Shown here: one piece after another, positions 30,309 through 61,160 of the stretch | Position numbering within the stretch: position 1 is the first letter of the stretch | Layout of the letters: the number at the start of each line of letters is the position of its first letter | From: Streptomyces sp. P3 | GTDB lineage: Bacteria; Actinomycetota; Actinomycetes; Streptomycetales; Streptomycetaceae | NCBI GenBank assembly: GCA_016893485.2 | Contig: JAFEKX020000001.1 | Coordinates: forward strand, 9,255,501 to 9,319,500 | Length of the DNA: 64,000 nt | Direction of reading: 5' to 3' | The notes under the pieces: model-generated | What the model was told of the DNA's origin: nothing | The model's database searches: none | What the model saw: the letters and a program-made list of their open reading frames with translations, nothing else | Program-made: the position numbers and the translations under genes

Positions 30309-33300
30309 GACGACTCCTCGGAGCTGCCGTTGTCGATGAGCGCGAACAACTCGTCGTCGGTCGCGTCGTCCAGCCCCGACCCGTCATCGACGGGCGCCGT
30401 CCCGAACTGTTCCTCGTGTACGTCGGCCAGGTGTTCCGCGAGGAGCTGCGGGGTCGGGTAGTCGAATGCCACGCTGACCGGCAGGGCGAGTTCCAGCGCG
30501 GCCACCAGCCGTTTGCGCAGTGTGACGGCCGTCAACGACTCGAAGCCCAGTTCCTGGAACGGCCGGTCCACGAGGATCGGCTCCACGGAGTCGTGTCCGA
30601 GCGCGACCGCGGCATGGGTACGCACAAGATCCAGCATTTCGTCGGCCACCTCCGCACGCGAGAGTCCGGCCAGCCGTACCCGGAACTCCGCGACGGGGTC
30701 GTGCAGGGGCGCGTCCGGGGAGGGGGCCGGACCGCGGCCTGAGCGCCGCGGAGCCGGGCCTCGACTCCAGCCAGTAGTGGTGATGTTGGAAGGGGTAGGT
30801 CGGGAGGGGGAACCGTGCGGCCCGCGGTCGGCCAGGTGGGGGTGGTGCCGGTGGTGTGGGCGTGGGCGAGCGCGGTGGTGAAGTGGGCCGGGGCGTTGCG
30901 GCGGAGGGTGTGAAGTGCGTTGAGGGCCAGGCCGGTTGCCTCTGCCGTCTCCTCGATGGCCGGGGTGAGGACGGGGTGCGGGCTCGCCTCGATGGTGGTG
31001 TGGTGACCGGCGCCCGTGAGGTGCGACAGCGCCTGGTGGAAGCGGACCGGCCGTCGGAGGTTGAAGTACCAGTAGTCCGCGTCCAGTTCGGGGCCCTGGA
31101 CGGGGTCACCGGTGACGGTGGAGACCATCGGGATGACGGCCGACTGGGGGCGAAGGGTGGCGAGTGCCGTGGTGATGTCGTCGTGGTGGGCGTCGACTTG
31201 GGGGAGTGGGAGGCGTAGTCGACGTTGACTCGTCGTACGCGTACGCCCAACGGCCCCACTCACCTGTGAGTTGATCCAGCGCTTCGGGTGTGCCGCTGAT
31301 GACCGTGGTGGTGGGGAGTTGTGTGCGGCGATGGTGATCTGGTCGCCTGCGTGTTCCGTCACCCAGTCGGCGCTCGCGCTGACGGTGGCCATGCCGCCGT
31401 GGCCGGAGAGGTGGCGCATGGCGGTCGAGCGGACGGTGACGATGCGCGCTGCGTCGGCCAGGGAGAGAACGCCGGCGATGTGGGCGGCGGCGATCTCGCC
31501 CTGGGAGTGGCCGATGACGGCGGCGGGTTGGACGCCGTAGGACATCCAGAGGCGGGCGAGGCTGGTCATCATCGCGAAGAGGGCGGGTTGGACCATGTCC
31601 ACCCGTTCCAGCCAGGTCTCGTCCTGGCCGGTGAGTGTGTCGATGAGGGGCCAGCCGGTGAGTGGGTCGAGGGCGGCGGCGCAGGCATCCAGGGCTTCAC
31701 GGAACACCGGGCTGCTCGCGTAGAGGCCATGTGCCATGCCCGCCCACTGGGAGCCCTGTCCGGGGAACACGAACACCGGTCCGCGTCGCGCCGGGCTGAC
31801 GGGGCCTGTGCTCGTGATGACGTGGGCCGCGGGGCGTCCCTCGGCGAGTGCCCGGAGTCCGCTGATCGCGCCCTCGCGGTCGTCCGCGACGACGACGGCG
31901 CGGTGCGGCAGGAGTGCCCTAGTGGTGGCCAACGCGTGGGCGATGTCGGTGAGGTGAAGACCGGGTTCGGCGTCCAGGTGGTCGGCGAGCCGCTTCCCGT
32001 ATGCGGCCAGTGCAGCCGCGCTGCCCGCCGACACCACCAACGGCAGCTCGCCCGTGGGCGGTTGGGACTCCTCGTCCACGGCGGGGGAGTCCGGTTGCTC
32101 CAGGATCACGTGGGCGTTCGTACCGCTGATGCCGAAGGACGAGACCCCGGCGCGTCGGGGGCGGTCGGTGTCGGGCCAGGGGTGGGCCTTGTCGAGGAGC
32201 CGGATGTTGCCCTCGCTCCAGTCGACTTGGGTCGTGGGCTCGGAGAGGTTGAGGCTTCGGGGAGGACGCCCTCGCGCATGGCCCAGATCATCTTGATGAT
32301 GCCCGCCATGCCTGCGGCGGCCTGCGTGTGACCGATGTTGGTCTTCACCGAGCCGAGCCACAACGGGCGTTCCGCCGGGCGTTGTTGGCCGTAGGTGGCG
32401 AGGAGCGCCTGGGCCTCGATGGGGTCGCCCAGGCGGGTTCCGGTGCCGTGTGCCTCGACGATGTCCACGTCGGCCGCGGTCAGGTGCGCGTTCTCCAACG
32501 CCTGCTGGATGAGGCGGACTTGGGAGCGGCCGTTGGGTGCGGTGAGGCCGTTGGAGGCGCCGTCCTGGTTGATGGCGGAGCCTCGGACGACGGCCAGGAC
32601 GGGGATGTCCGTGGCGGCGTGCGTCGGAGAGGCGCTCGACCAGGAGCGTGCCGACGCCCTCGCTCCACGACGAGCCGTCGGCCGCGTCGTCGAAGGCCTT
32701 GATGCGGGCGTCGGGTGCCAGGCCGCGTTGCCGGGAGAACTCGATGAACGACTCCACCGTCGACATCACGGTCGTGCCGCCCGCCACGGCGAGGTCGCAT
32801 TCGCCGTTGCGCAGTGACTGCATCGCGAGGTGCAGGGAGACTAGGGAGGACGAGCAGGCGGTGTCGATCGTCAGCGCCGGTCCCTCCAGGCCGTAGACGT
32901 ACGCCAGTCGCCCGGACGCGATGCTGCCCGCGCTGCCCGCGCCGATCATGCCCTCGAAGCCTTCGGGGGCCGGGGTGAGCCGGGTTCCGTGGTCGTGGGA
33001 GAGGACGCCGATGAAGACGCCCGTCCTGCTGCCGCCGAGGCCGTGGGGGTCGAGGCCCGCGCGTTCGAACGTCTCCCAGGTGACCTCCAGGAGCAGCCGC
33101 TGCTGCGGGTCCATGGAGAGCGCCTCGCGTGGCGGAATGCCGAACAGGCCCGCGTCGAAACCGCCGGCGTCCTGGAGGAAGCCGCCCTCCTTGACGTACA
33201 TCCTGCCCACGCTGTCGGGGTCCGGGTCGTACAGCTCGTCGATGTCCCAGCCGCGGTCGGCGGGCATCGCCGAGATCAGGTCGCGCTCCTCGACGACCGC

Positions 33301-33468
33301 CCGCCACAGGTTCTCGGGCGAGTCGATGCCGCCGGGGAACCGGCACGCCGCCGACACGATCGCGATCGGCTCCTGGCGGCCGGACTCCAGCTCCAGGAGC
33401 CGGGCGCGGGCGCGGTGCAGATCGGCCGTCACCCGCTTCAAGTACTCGATGACCCGCGTGTCCTCCAC
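30305..33468 (-). CDS. pksC: type I PKS module 6 (KS-AT-ACP)
   Basis: About 1,055 residues. GTG start 33468 is set by an AAAGGAAG site. Docking coiled coil EDTRVIEYLKRVTADLHRAR; KS about 33360-32080 with Cys in DTACSSSLVSL (near 32854); AT about 31790-30900 with GHSQGE and YASH (31206-31217), the methylmalonyl pattern; ACP about 30649-30430 with Ser in ELGFESLTAV. No reductive domain fits in the 250 bases between AT and ACP, so the beta-keto group stays. C-terminal docking segment DDATDDELFALIDNG. An inserted A near 32609 and short runs near 31225 and 31315 break the frame. The AT is nearly identical to that of the loading module. Confidence 0.88.
31034..31683 (-). repeat. AT repeat copy A (module 6), matches 57466-58115
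   Basis: 650 bases align without gaps to 57466-58115 at a constant offset of 26,432, with about two dozen mismatches by eye. Third-position sites are also conserved, so this is recent copying or gene conversion and not selection on protein sequence alone. Confidence 0.85.
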
Positions 33469-33551
33469 GGAACGCTTCCTTTCCGCTCGCTGCTGCGTCT
33501 GCTGTTCACCGGTGCGGCGGCTCGGGGTTCGGTGTCCGGCCGCCGGTGGCC

Positions 33552-36500
33552 TCAGAAGCTGCCCATGTCGTCGATGAAGTCGAGGAGTTGGTCGACCGAG
33601 GCCTCCTCCAGGCCGAGCCCGTCGTCGGCACCTCCCGGCACCGGTGTGTCCGGACTCTCGTCGGCCGCCCGCCACTTGGCGACGAGGGAGTGCAGCCGCA
33701 TCGTGACCCGTGCGCGCAGCGCCGGATCGGCGGAGTCGGCGCCCAGCAGGGCGAGTTCGAGCCGGTCGAGGTCGGTGAGGATCGCCGGGGTGACCTCCAC
33801 CGGGGTGGCGAACAGCTTCGCGTCGAGGAGTTCGGCGATCGCCCGGGGTGTCGGATGGTCGAAGGCCAGGGTGGCGGGAGTTTGACGCCGCTGAGCGCGG
33901 TCAGCCGGTTGCGCAGGTCGACCGCCGTGAGGGAGTCGAGCCCCAACTCCTTGAAGGCGCGCCCGTCGTCCACCGCGTCCGCCGAACCATGACCCAGGAC
34001 GAGCGCGACCGTCGCACGCACCGTGTCGAGGAGCGCGGCCGTGCGCTCGGCCGGTCCGAGCGTGCCGAGCCGCTCGCGCAGACCGGACTGCTCGGCCGCC
34101 CCCGCGGTACGGCGGGCCGCCCGGACCAGACCCCGCAGCAGCGGAGGCAGCGTGCCGTCCGCCGCCTGCGCGCGCAGCGTGGGGAAGTCGAAGCGCGCGG
34201 CCACGAGATGGGCGTCGGCGCCGGCCAACGCCGCGTCCAGCAGGGCCATTCCCTGCTCGGCCGACAGACTCCGGGTGCCGGAGCGGGCCATACGGCGGGC
34301 CAGATCCTGTTCGCTGAGCCCGGCCCCCATCTCGGACCGGTCCTGCCACAGCCCCCAGGACACGGACAGCGCCGGCAGCCCCGCGCCCCGGCGATGGGCG
34401 GCGAGCGCGTCCAGGAACGCGTTGGCCGCACCGTAGTTGCCCTGCCCCGCGCCGCCGAAGGTACCGGCCATGGACGAGTACAGGACGAACGCGGCCAGGT
34501 CGAGATCCTGGGTGAGCCGGTGCAACTCCCAAGCGGCTTCGGCCTTCGGCCCCATCACGGTGGCGAAGTGCCCCGGTGTGAGCGAGCCGATCGCACCGTC
34601 GGCGAGGACACCGGCGAGGTGGAACACCCCGGTGAGCGGGTGCTGTTGCGGGATGTCCGCGAGGAGCTGGGCTAGGGCGGCCGGGTCCGCTACGTCGCAC
34701 GCGGCGACGGTGACGGTCGCGCCGGCCTCGCCGAGTTCGGCCTGCAGTGCTGCCGCCCCGGGGCGTCGGCGCCCCGGCGGCCGGTCAACAGCAGGTGCCG
34801 TACGCCGTGTTGCGCGATCAGGTGGCGGGCGAGGATGGCGCCGAGGGTGCCCGTGCCGCCGGTGATCAGTACCGTTCCCTCGGGGGCGAGGGGACGGGCG
34901 GGACGGTCCGCGGAGGATGTGCGGGCGAGCCGTGGAGTGCGCAACACTCCGTTCCGTACGGCGAGTTGGGACTCGGTGGAGCCGAGTGCCGCGCCGATGA
35001 GGACCGTCGGGACCTCGGCGGTGTCGCTGTCGAGCAGCAGGAAGCGGTCGGGCTGTTCCTGCTGGGCGGAGCGGACCAGGCCCCACAGCGGGGCGTGTGC
35101 GAGATCGGTGAGCGGGTCGTCGGGGACGTCGCCACGGCGTCCCGGGTGAGGAACACCAGGCGGGATTCCGCCCAGCGGTCGTCGGCGAGCCAGGACTGGC
35201 ACAACTCCAGCGCGTCCACGAGGACGTGCCGGTCTCCGGGCGCCCCACCGGCACCGGGCACCACGACCGCCTCCGGCACCGCCGCACCCGCGTCCACCGC
35301 GTCGGCCAAGGCCGCGAGATCGGCGTACCGGCGACGGGCGTCGACCTCGGCGGGCCACACCGCCTCGCATCGTTCGCCGAGCACCACCCAGCGGGCCGGA
35401 CCCGATGTCTCGGCCGAGGGCAGGGGCGTCCAGTCGACCCGGAACAGGGAGTTCTCCGTCCCGGTGCGCGCGGCCGACAGATCGGCGGGCGACAGCGGGC
35501 GTACGGCGACGGACTCGGCCGTGAGCACCGGCTGCCCGGTGCCGTCGTAGAGGTGGAACGCGAACGCACCGTCGCCGAGCTGCCGTACCCGTACCCGGAG
35601 TGCCGTGGCGCCCTGGGCGTGCAGGGTCACACCGCTCCAGGAGAAGGCGAGTTGGCCGCTCTCCGCCAGCCTGTCGAGGACCACCACGTGCAGGGCGGCG
35701 TCCAGGAGCGCCGGGTGCACTCCGTACGACGCGGCGTTCTTCCGTTCGGACTCCGGGAGTTGGACCTCCGCGAAGAGTTCGTCGCCGCGCCGCCAGGCCG
35801 CGTTCAGGCCACGGAAGGTGGGTCCGTACGCGATGCCCGCGGAGGCGATCCGCTCGTACGCGTCCTCGGCGGGCAGGGTCTCGGCGTCGCGCGGCGGCCA
35901 GTCGGCGAGGGGCTCCGGGTCGGCGCCGACGGGGGCCAGGACGCCCTCCGCGTGCTGCACCCAGGCGCCGTCCTCGCCCTCGCTCTCCGGGCGGGCGTGG
36001 ATGCGCACCGGCCGCCGGCCCGTGCCGTCCGGCGCGTCGGCCGTGACCTGCATGACGACCCCGCCCGTCGCGGGCACCAGCAGCGGCGCCTGCAACGTGA
36101 GGTCCTCCACCGCCGCGCAGCCCACCGCGTCGCCCGCGCGCACCGCCAGCTCCACGAAGGCCGCGCCCGGCAGGATCGCCACCCCGGCCACCGCGTGATC
36201 GCCCAGCCAGCCCAGCGACCGGTGCGACAGCCGGCCCGTCAACAGGGCGCCGCCGTCGGCGAGTTCGACCCGCATGTCCGTGACCGGATGCCCGGTGCCA
36301 AGGACCCCGGCGCCCACCGGCCCGGTGACCGGCTCCAGCCAGTAGCGCTCGCGCTGGAAGGCGTACGTCGGCAGCTCCCACGGCGCGCCCCGACCCCGTC
36401 GAAGACGGCGGCGGTCCAGTCGACGTCGATGCCGTGCACCCAGGCCTCGGCCAGGGCACGCGCGGTGCGTTCGGGGCCGCCGTCGTCGCGGCGCAGGGTG

Positions 36501-39030
36501 CCCAGGGCGGCGACCTTCGTGTCCTGGCTTTCGGCGATGTCCGCGACGCCGCTCAGCAGTAGCGGATGCGGGCTCATCTCCAGGAAGACACGGTGTCCCC
36601 GGTCCAGGAGGTGCCGTACCGCCGCCTCGAACTGCACGGGTTCACGGGCGTTGCGGTACCAGTAGTCGGCGGACATCCGCCCGGTGTCGAGGAGTTCACC
36701 GGTGACCGTCGAGCACAGCGGGACAGTTCCACTGTGAGGCTCCAACTCCTCCAGGGCGGAGAGTAGTTGCTCGCGCAGGCGCTCCATCTGTGGTGCGTGA
36801 CCCGGGGCCACGGCACCGCGCACCCGGCGCACCTGCGCGCCCTCCGCCTCGGCCACCGCGAGGAACTCCTCCAGCGCCGTCACGTCACCGGTGACGACGA
36901 CCGACTCCGGCCCGTTGATCACGCCGACGCTCAACTCCCGCGACCACGGCCCCAGCCGCTCGGCCACCCAGGCCCGCGACTTGGACACGCCGGCCATCGC
37001 GCCGAGGCCCACGACGTCCACGATCAGCCGGCTGCGCAGCGCCACGACCCGGGCCGCGTCCTCCAGGGACAGCGCGCCCGCGATGTACGCGGCGGCGATC
37101 TCGCCCTGCGAGTGGCCCACCACGGCGGAGGGCCGCACACCGGCGGCCTGCCAGGTACGGGCCAGCGCCACCATCACCGAGAACAACACCGGCTGCACGA
37201 CGTCGAGTTGCTCCAGGGAGGGAGCGCCGGGGGTGCCCGCCATCGCGTCCGTCACCGACCAGCCGACCAGGTCCGCGAAGACCCGCTCGCAGTCGGCGAA
37301 CGTGTCCCGGAACACCTCCGACCTGCGCAGCAACTCCGAGGCCATGCCGATCCATTGAGAGCCCTGGCCGGGGAACACGAACACGGCGTGGTCCCCGGTC
37401 GGGGCCCCGGTGATCACTCCCGGTGTCTCCAAGCCCGCGGCCAGGGCGTCCAGCCCGGCGAGCGCGTCGTCATGGCCCTCGGCGAGGACCACGGCACGGT
37501 GGGCGAGGACCGCACGGTGGTTCGCGAGGGACCAGGCGAGGTCGGTCAACTCCGTTGCCGGGGAGGCCGGTTCCCGCAGATGTGCCGCCAGTCGTGCCGC
37601 CTGGCCCCGCAGCGCCTCCGGCGTGTGCGCGGACAGCAGCAGGGGCGTCACCGGCAGCGGGAGCCGCGGTTCGGTGAACTCCGGCTCGGGCGGGGCCTGT
37701 TCGAGGATCACGTGGGCGTTGGTGCCGCTCGCGCCGAACGCCGACACACCCGCACGGCGCGGCCGGTCCGTCTCCGGCCACACCTCGCTCCCGGTCAGCA
37801 GCTTCACCGCCCCGAGCGACCAGTCGATCCGCGTCGACGGCCGGTCCACGTGCAGCGTCCGGGGCAACACCCCGTGCCGCAACGCCATCACGGTCTTGAT
37901 GACACCGGCGACACCCGCCGCGCCCTGCGCGTGACCGATGTTCGACTTGATGGAACCCAGCCACAGCGGCCGGTCGTCGGGCCGGTCCCTGCCGTACGTC
38001 GCCATCACCGCGTGCGCCTCGATGGGATCGCCGAGCCGCGTACCGGTGCCGTGCGCCTCGACGGCGTCCACATCGGCCGGGGCGAGGCCCGCGTTGTCCA
38101 ACGCCGCCCGAATGACGCGCTGTTGGGCGGTGCCGTTCGGTGCGGTCAGGCCGTTCGAGGCGCCGTCCTGGTTGACGGCCGTACCCCGGACGACCGCGAG
38201 GACACGGTGCCCGGCGCGCTCGGCGTCGGACAGCCGCTCCACCAGCAGCATGCCCACACCCTCGGACCACATCGTGCCGTCGGCCGCCTCGGCGAACGAC
38301 TTGCTGCGCGCGTCCGGCGCCATCAGCCCCTGCCCGGAGAAGCCCACGAACGCACCCGGCGTCGACATCACCGTCGCCGCCCCCGCGAGCGCGAGGTCGC
38401 ACTCACCGGACCGCAGCGCGTGCACCGCCTGATGCAGCGCGACCAGCGCCGACGAGCACGCCGTGTCCACGGTGACCGCGGGACCCTCGAAGCCGAAGGT
38501 GTACGAGATCCGCCCGGTGGCGATCGAACCGCCGATACCGGTCGCGAAGTACGGCACCAGATCGTCGGGCATCCGCTCAGGACCCAGCAGATAGTCGTGC
38601 CCCACCAGCCCCGCGAACACCCCGGTACGGCTGCCCCGCAGCGTGCCCGGATCGAGCCCGGCCTGCTCCATCGCCTCCCAGCCGGTCTCCAGCAGCAGCC
38701 GGTGCTGCGGGTCCATCGCCAGCGCCTCACGCGGCGAGATACCGAAGAACGCGGGGTCGAACTCACCGGCGTCGTAGAGGAATCCGCTCTCCCTGGCCTC
38801 CGTCGAGGTACCCGGGGCGCCGTCGGGAGTGAACAACTCCTCAAGGTTCCAGCCCCGGTTGTCCGGGAAGCCCCCGAGGACATCGCGCTCCTCGGCGACG
38901 AGCCGCCACAGGTCCTCGGGACCGGTCACCCCGCCCGGGAACCGGCAGCCCATGCCGATGATCGCGATCGGCTCGTCCGGCCGGTGCCGCGCCGGCCCGG
39001 CGTCGGGCCGCTCCACCTCACCCCGCCGCT
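33552..39030 (-). other. Module 5: KS-AT(ethylmalonyl-like)-DH-KR-ACP
   Basis: KS about 38970-37690, Cys in DTACSSALVAL (38456-38458). AT about 37390-36560 with GHSQGE, but the specificity site reads APGH (36797-36808) where methylmalonyl enzymes have YASH; together with its close likeness to the module 3 AT this suggests ethylmalonyl. DH about 36300-35440 with His in DHAVAGVAILPG (36195-36197) and Asp in HPALLDAALH, so active. KR about 35400-34250 with GGTGTLG, LAD in the stereo loop (B type) and Tyr in GQGNYGAANAF (34433-34435). ACP about 34070-33850, Ser in LGLDSLTAV. Predicted outcome: an alpha-branched double bond. Confidence 0.78.
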
Positions 39031-42000
39031 CCTGGTCGAGATGGGCGGCGAGCGCCTGGGGGAGGGATGGTCGAAGACGGCCGACGCGGGTACGGACAGG
39101 CCGGTCGCCGCGCGCAGTTCGGCACACAGCTCCACCGCGCCGACCGAGGTCACCCCAGCTCGGAGAAGGGCCGGGTCGCCGCCACGGCGTCCTTCGAGTC
39201 GTGCCCGAGCACGGCCGCTGCCGCCGCCCGGACCAGCTCCAGCATCTCCAACTCGCCCTGCACGAGGTCGGGTTCGGCGAGAGCCGGTTCCTCGCTCGGG
39301 CCGGCGGAACCGTCGAACGTACGGCCCGCCGTGATCCAGTACCTGCGGTGGTCGAACGCGTACGTCGGCAGCTCCGCGCGCCCGGCCCCCGTACCGTCGA
39401 AGACCCGGTCCCAGTCGACGTCCACACCGGCGGCGTACGCCTGGCCGACACCCGACAGGACGGACCGCACCTCGGGGCGGTCCTTGCGCAACGTCGACGC
39501 GAGCACCGCCGCGGACCGGTCGAGCAGGCAGTCCGCCGCCATCGAGGTGAGCACCCCGTCGGGGCCCAACTCCAGGTAGACGCGGGCCCCTTCGGCCTCG
39601 GCGGTACGGATCGCGTCGAGGAAACGGACCGGCTCCCGCAGATGCCGCACCCAGTACTCGGGGTCCGTCATCTCGCCGGGGCCGACGAGCGAACCGGTGA
39701 GCGCGGAGACCAGCGGGATGCGCGGCTCGTGGAACGTCACCCCGGCGGCGATCCGCCGGAACTCCGCCATCGCCGGCTCCATCAGGACCGAGTGGAAAGC
39801 ATGGCTGACCTGGAGTTCCTTGGTCTTGTGCCCCCGGTCCGCAAGCGTCCGCGCCACCGCCGCCGTAGCCTCCGCCGTACCGGACAGCACGATCGACGTG
39901 GGCCCGTTGACGGCGGCCACACCGACCCGATCACTCACCTCGGCGAGCAGCGGGACGACATCCTCCTCGGCGGCCCGCACGGAGATCATCACTCCGCCCG
40001 ACGGGAGCGCCTGCATGACCCGGCCGCGCGCGGCGACCAGGGCGCAGGAGTCGGAGAGCGACAGGACCCCGGCGACATGCGCGGCGGTCAACTCCCCGAT
40101 GGAGTGCCCGATCAGCCGGTCCGGCACAAGACCCCAGGACTCCACGAGCCGGAAGAGAGCCGTCTCCACGGCGAACAACGCGGGCTGTGTGTATGCGGTT
40201 TGGTCGAGCAGCCCGGACTCGGCGGTGCCCGACGCGGCGAACACCACGTCTTTGAGGGGCCGTTCGAGCTGCGGGTTCAACGCCACGCACACCGCGTCGA
40301 ACGCGGCGGCGAACGCGGGGAACTCGTCGTACAACTCCCGTGCCATTCCGCTCCGTTGTGCGCCCTGCCCGGTGAACAGGAAGGTGGAGGAGGGGCGTTC
40401 GAGAACCTCGGCCCGCACCACACCGCTGGCCGGCGCACCGGTCGCGACGGCGTTCAGCCCGGCGAGCAGCTCCTGACGGTCGGCCGCGACGACCACCGCG
40501 CGGTGCGGCATCCGGGCCCGCGTGGCGGCCGTGGACCAGGCCAGGTCGGCGAGTCGGGCGTCCGGCCGTTCGGTGACATGCGCGGCCAGTCGCGCCGCCT
40601 GACCCCGCAGCGCCGCCGCACTCCGCGCGCACAGCAGCCAGGGCAGAGAGGAGGAAGAAGAGGGCGTAGCGGCGGGGCTGACGGGTGTCGGCTCGGCCTC
40701 CTCCAGGACGATGTGGGCGTTGGTGCCGCTGATGCCGAAGGACGAGACCGCCGCCCGGCGCGGCCGGCGCGCCTCCGGCCACGGCTGTTCGCTGTGCAGG
40801 AGCCGGATGCCCGCCGTGGCCCAGTCGACGTGCGGGGTCGGCGGCTCGGCGTGCAGGGTGCGCGGCAGCACACCGTGCCGCAGGGCGAGCACCGACTTGA
40901 TGACACCGGCGACCCCCGCCGCTGCCTGCGTGTGCCCGAGGTTCGACTTCACGGACCCCAGCCACAGCGGCCGGTCCGCGGGCCGGTCCCTGCCGTACGT
41001 CGTCAGCAGCGCGTCGACCTCGATGGGATCCCCGAGCCGTGTCCCCGTGCCATGCGCTTCCACGGCGTCCACGTCGTCCGGTGTGAGACCGGCGTCGGCG
41101 AGGGCCTGCCGGATGACGCGCTGCTGCGCGGGGCCGCTCGGTGCGGTGAGGCCGTTGGAGGCGCCGTCCTGGTTGACGGCGGTGCCCCGGACGACGGCGA
41201 GGACGCGGTGGCCGTTGCGCCGGGCGTCGGAGAGGCGTTCCAGCAGGAGCATGCCGACGCCCTCGGACACGGCGGTCCCGTCGGCGCGGTCGGAGAACGT
41301 CTTGCAGCGGCCGTCCGCCGCCAGGCCGCGCTGCCGGGAGAACTCCACCAGCGTCCACGGGCTGGACATGACGGTCGCGCCGCCCGCGAGCGCCAGATCG
41401 CACTCGCCGCCGCGCAGCGCCCGTACCGCCTGGTGCAGCGCCACCAGCGACGCCGAGCACGCCGTGTCCACGGTGACCGCCGGCCCCTCCAGGCCCAGCG
41501 TGAACGCGAGGCGCCCCGACAGCACGCTCTGCGTGGAGCCCGTACCGAGATAACCGCCGAGATCGGCGACCCCGTCCATCATCGGCGCGATGTAGTCCTG
41601 GCCGTTGGTACCCACGAACACACCGGTGTCGCTGCCGCGCAGCCCGGTCGGGTCGATCGCCGCGTCCTCCAGCGTCTCCCACGCCACTTCGAGGAGCAGC
41701 CGCTGCTGCGGGTCCATCGCAAGGGCCTCACGCGGCGAGATCCCGAAGAACCCGGCGTCGAAGTCACCCGCCGAGTCCAGGAACCCGCCCTCCCGCACAT
41801 ACGCCGTCCCGGACGCCGCCGGATCGGGGTCGTACAGGGCGTCCAGGTCCCAGCCCCGGTCGGTGGGCAGCGGGCCGATCGCGTCCGTGCCGGAGGACAG
41901 CAGCCGCCACAGATCCTCGGGCGAGGCGACGCCCCCGGGGAAGCGGCACGCCATGCCGACTAGCGCCACCGGTTCGGACCTGCGGGCCCGCAGCTCCGCC

Positions 42001-42101
42001 AAGTCCCGCTTGGTCTCGTCGAGTTCGCGCGCCATCCACTTGAGGGTCTCGACGACCTTGTCCCCACCGGTCGGCCCGCTCTGGCCGCTGTTGCTCGTCA
42101 C
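33552..42101 (-). CDS. pksB: type I PKS modules 4 and 5
   Basis: About 2,850 residues: KS-AT-ACP (module 4) then KS-AT-DH-KR-ACP (module 5), with terminal docking domains on both sides. I prefer the GTG at 42101 over the ATG at 42110, because the AGGAG site directly abuts the ATG but lies about nine bases from the GTG. The N-terminal coiled coil is VETLKWMARELDETKRDLAE and the C-terminal docking tail EASVDQLLDFIDDMGSF. It receives the chain from pksA and passes it to pksC (84-base gap). Frame breaks occur near 39160, 36390, 35130, 34750 and 33880. The two modules differ in extender choice (see the module entries). Confidence 0.9.
39030..42101 (-). other. Module 4: KS-AT(malonyl)-ACP, non-reducing
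   Basis: KS about 41970-40690, Cys in DTACSASLVAL (near 41458). AT about 40396-39500 with GHSIGE and HAFH (39792-39803), the malonyl pattern. The ACP follows directly (about 39260-39030); its phosphopantetheine Ser sits in ELGVTSVGAVEL, where the usual Asp before Ser is Thr. There is no space for KR, DH or ER, so the beta-keto is kept. A frame break lies at the ACP Ser region. Confidence 0.82.
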
Positions 42102-42191
42102 TGCAAACATCTCCTGAGGTGCTGTGGCTTCGGGACGGCGTTCCCCTGGAGCGCCTGGACTGCTCGGGTCTCCGGCCGGTCGGCCTCGTGC

Positions 42192-59812
<17,621 letters not shown>

Positions 59813-59886
59813 CGCGGACATCCCTCCCCTTCGCGGATTGCGTACGCCGGCCACCGCACCGCCCTTGTGTGCGGGCTCCGGTGCGG

Positions 59887-61106
59887 TCAGGCGGCGCCGT
59901 GCGGCCGTACCGGCAGTCGGTCCAGGCCGTGGGTGACCGTGCTGAGGCGCCACTTCAGCTCGCCGGGGTCGACCGCGAGGGTCAAGTCGGGGAAACGGTC
60001 CAGGAGTTGACCGAGGGCGATCTCGGCCTCCAGGCGGGCCAGCGGGGCGCCCATGCAGTAGTGGATGCCGTGGCCGAAGGTCATCTGGCCGCCGATCGGC
60101 CGGGTGATGTCGAGGAGTTCGGGGTTGTCGAACCGGTCCGGGTCACGGTTCGCCGCCATCAGCGACACCATCACCACCTCGCCGACCGGGATGGTCACGT
60201 CGCCGAGCGTCACCGGCTCCACCGTGAACCGGAACGTGGCGAGGTTGACCGGCCCGTCGAAGCGCAGGAACTCCTCGACGGCCTGCGGCAGCAGCGCCCG
60301 GTCCGCGCGCAGGGCGGCGAGCTGCTCGGGGTGGGTGAGCAGGGCCAGGACACCGTTGCCGATCAGGTTGACGGCGGTCTCGGTGCCGGCGGAGAACATC
60401 AGGTAGATCGTGGCGAGGAGCTCGCCCTCGCTCAGCTTGTCGTCCTCGTCGCGGGCCGCGATCAGTGCGCTCAGCAGGTCTTCGCCCGGGTTGTCACGCT
60501 TGACCTGGATCAGCTTCACCAGGTACTCGCGCATCGCGGTGGTGGCCTCCTCGTACCCCTCGGGGGCGAGGTCGGCGAGCACGACGCTGGCGTAGCGGCC
60601 GAAGGCGAGCCGTTCGGCCTCCGGCACGCCGAGGAGGGTGCAGAGGAGCTCCAGCGGGACGGGGAAGGCGAGCGCCTCCAGGAGGTCGATCTCGTCGTGC
60701 TTCTCCATCTCGTCGAGCAGGCTGCTGGTCAGTTCCTCCAGCATCGTGCGCATGCCCTCGACGCGGCGCGGGGTGAAGGCCTTGTTCACCAGCCTGCGCA
60801 TCCGGGTGTGGTCCGGCGGGTCGCTGGCGAGCATGTGGCCGACGAGCGCCTCGTCGTACTGCTTGGGGCCATGCCCTCCTTGGTGTGACGGGCCATCAGT
60901 TCGTTGAGGCCCTTGAAGGACTTGCTCAACTTGGGCTCGCTCAGCGCCTGCCTGACCTCCTCGTAGCGGGTCACGATCCAGACCAGTGAGCCGTTCGGCA
61001 GCATCACCTTCACTGCGGGGCCGGCCTCGCGGAGCCGCTTCAGCACCTCGTGGGGCGTCTGGACGAAGCTGAGGTCCAGCTCCTCGGTCACCTGTGTTTC
61101 CTGCAC
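59887..61106 (-). CDS. Cytochrome P450 (tailoring), frame-broken once
   Basis: About 406 residues. Oxygen-binding I-helix FSAGTETAVNLIGNG, K-helix ExxR in EEFLRFDGPV, and heme loop FGHGIHYCMGAPLARLEAEI with the Cys ligand. One more base in the run 60865-60868 joins the N-terminal part (ELDLSFVQTPHEVLKRLREA) to the body at APKQYDEALVGHMLASDPPD. The start is GTG 61106 with CAGGAGGG upstream. The sequence is of the bacterial CYP105/107 type, which hydroxylates or epoxidises polyketides using ferredoxin. It lies between the SARP gene and pksA on the same strand; repeats that may bind the SARP precede it. Confidence 0.9.
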
Positions 61107-61160
61107 GACTGCGCCCTCCTGGCCACTGGGTTCGCTACTCCGGGGAGCATGGGCCCAGCC

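Noticed and set aside
36767..39334. Long plus-strand frames across the PKS region (also 38829-41963, 45875-48643, 47899-51684)
   Set aside because: All lie antisense to PKS domains with intact catalytic motifs and have shadow-type composition.
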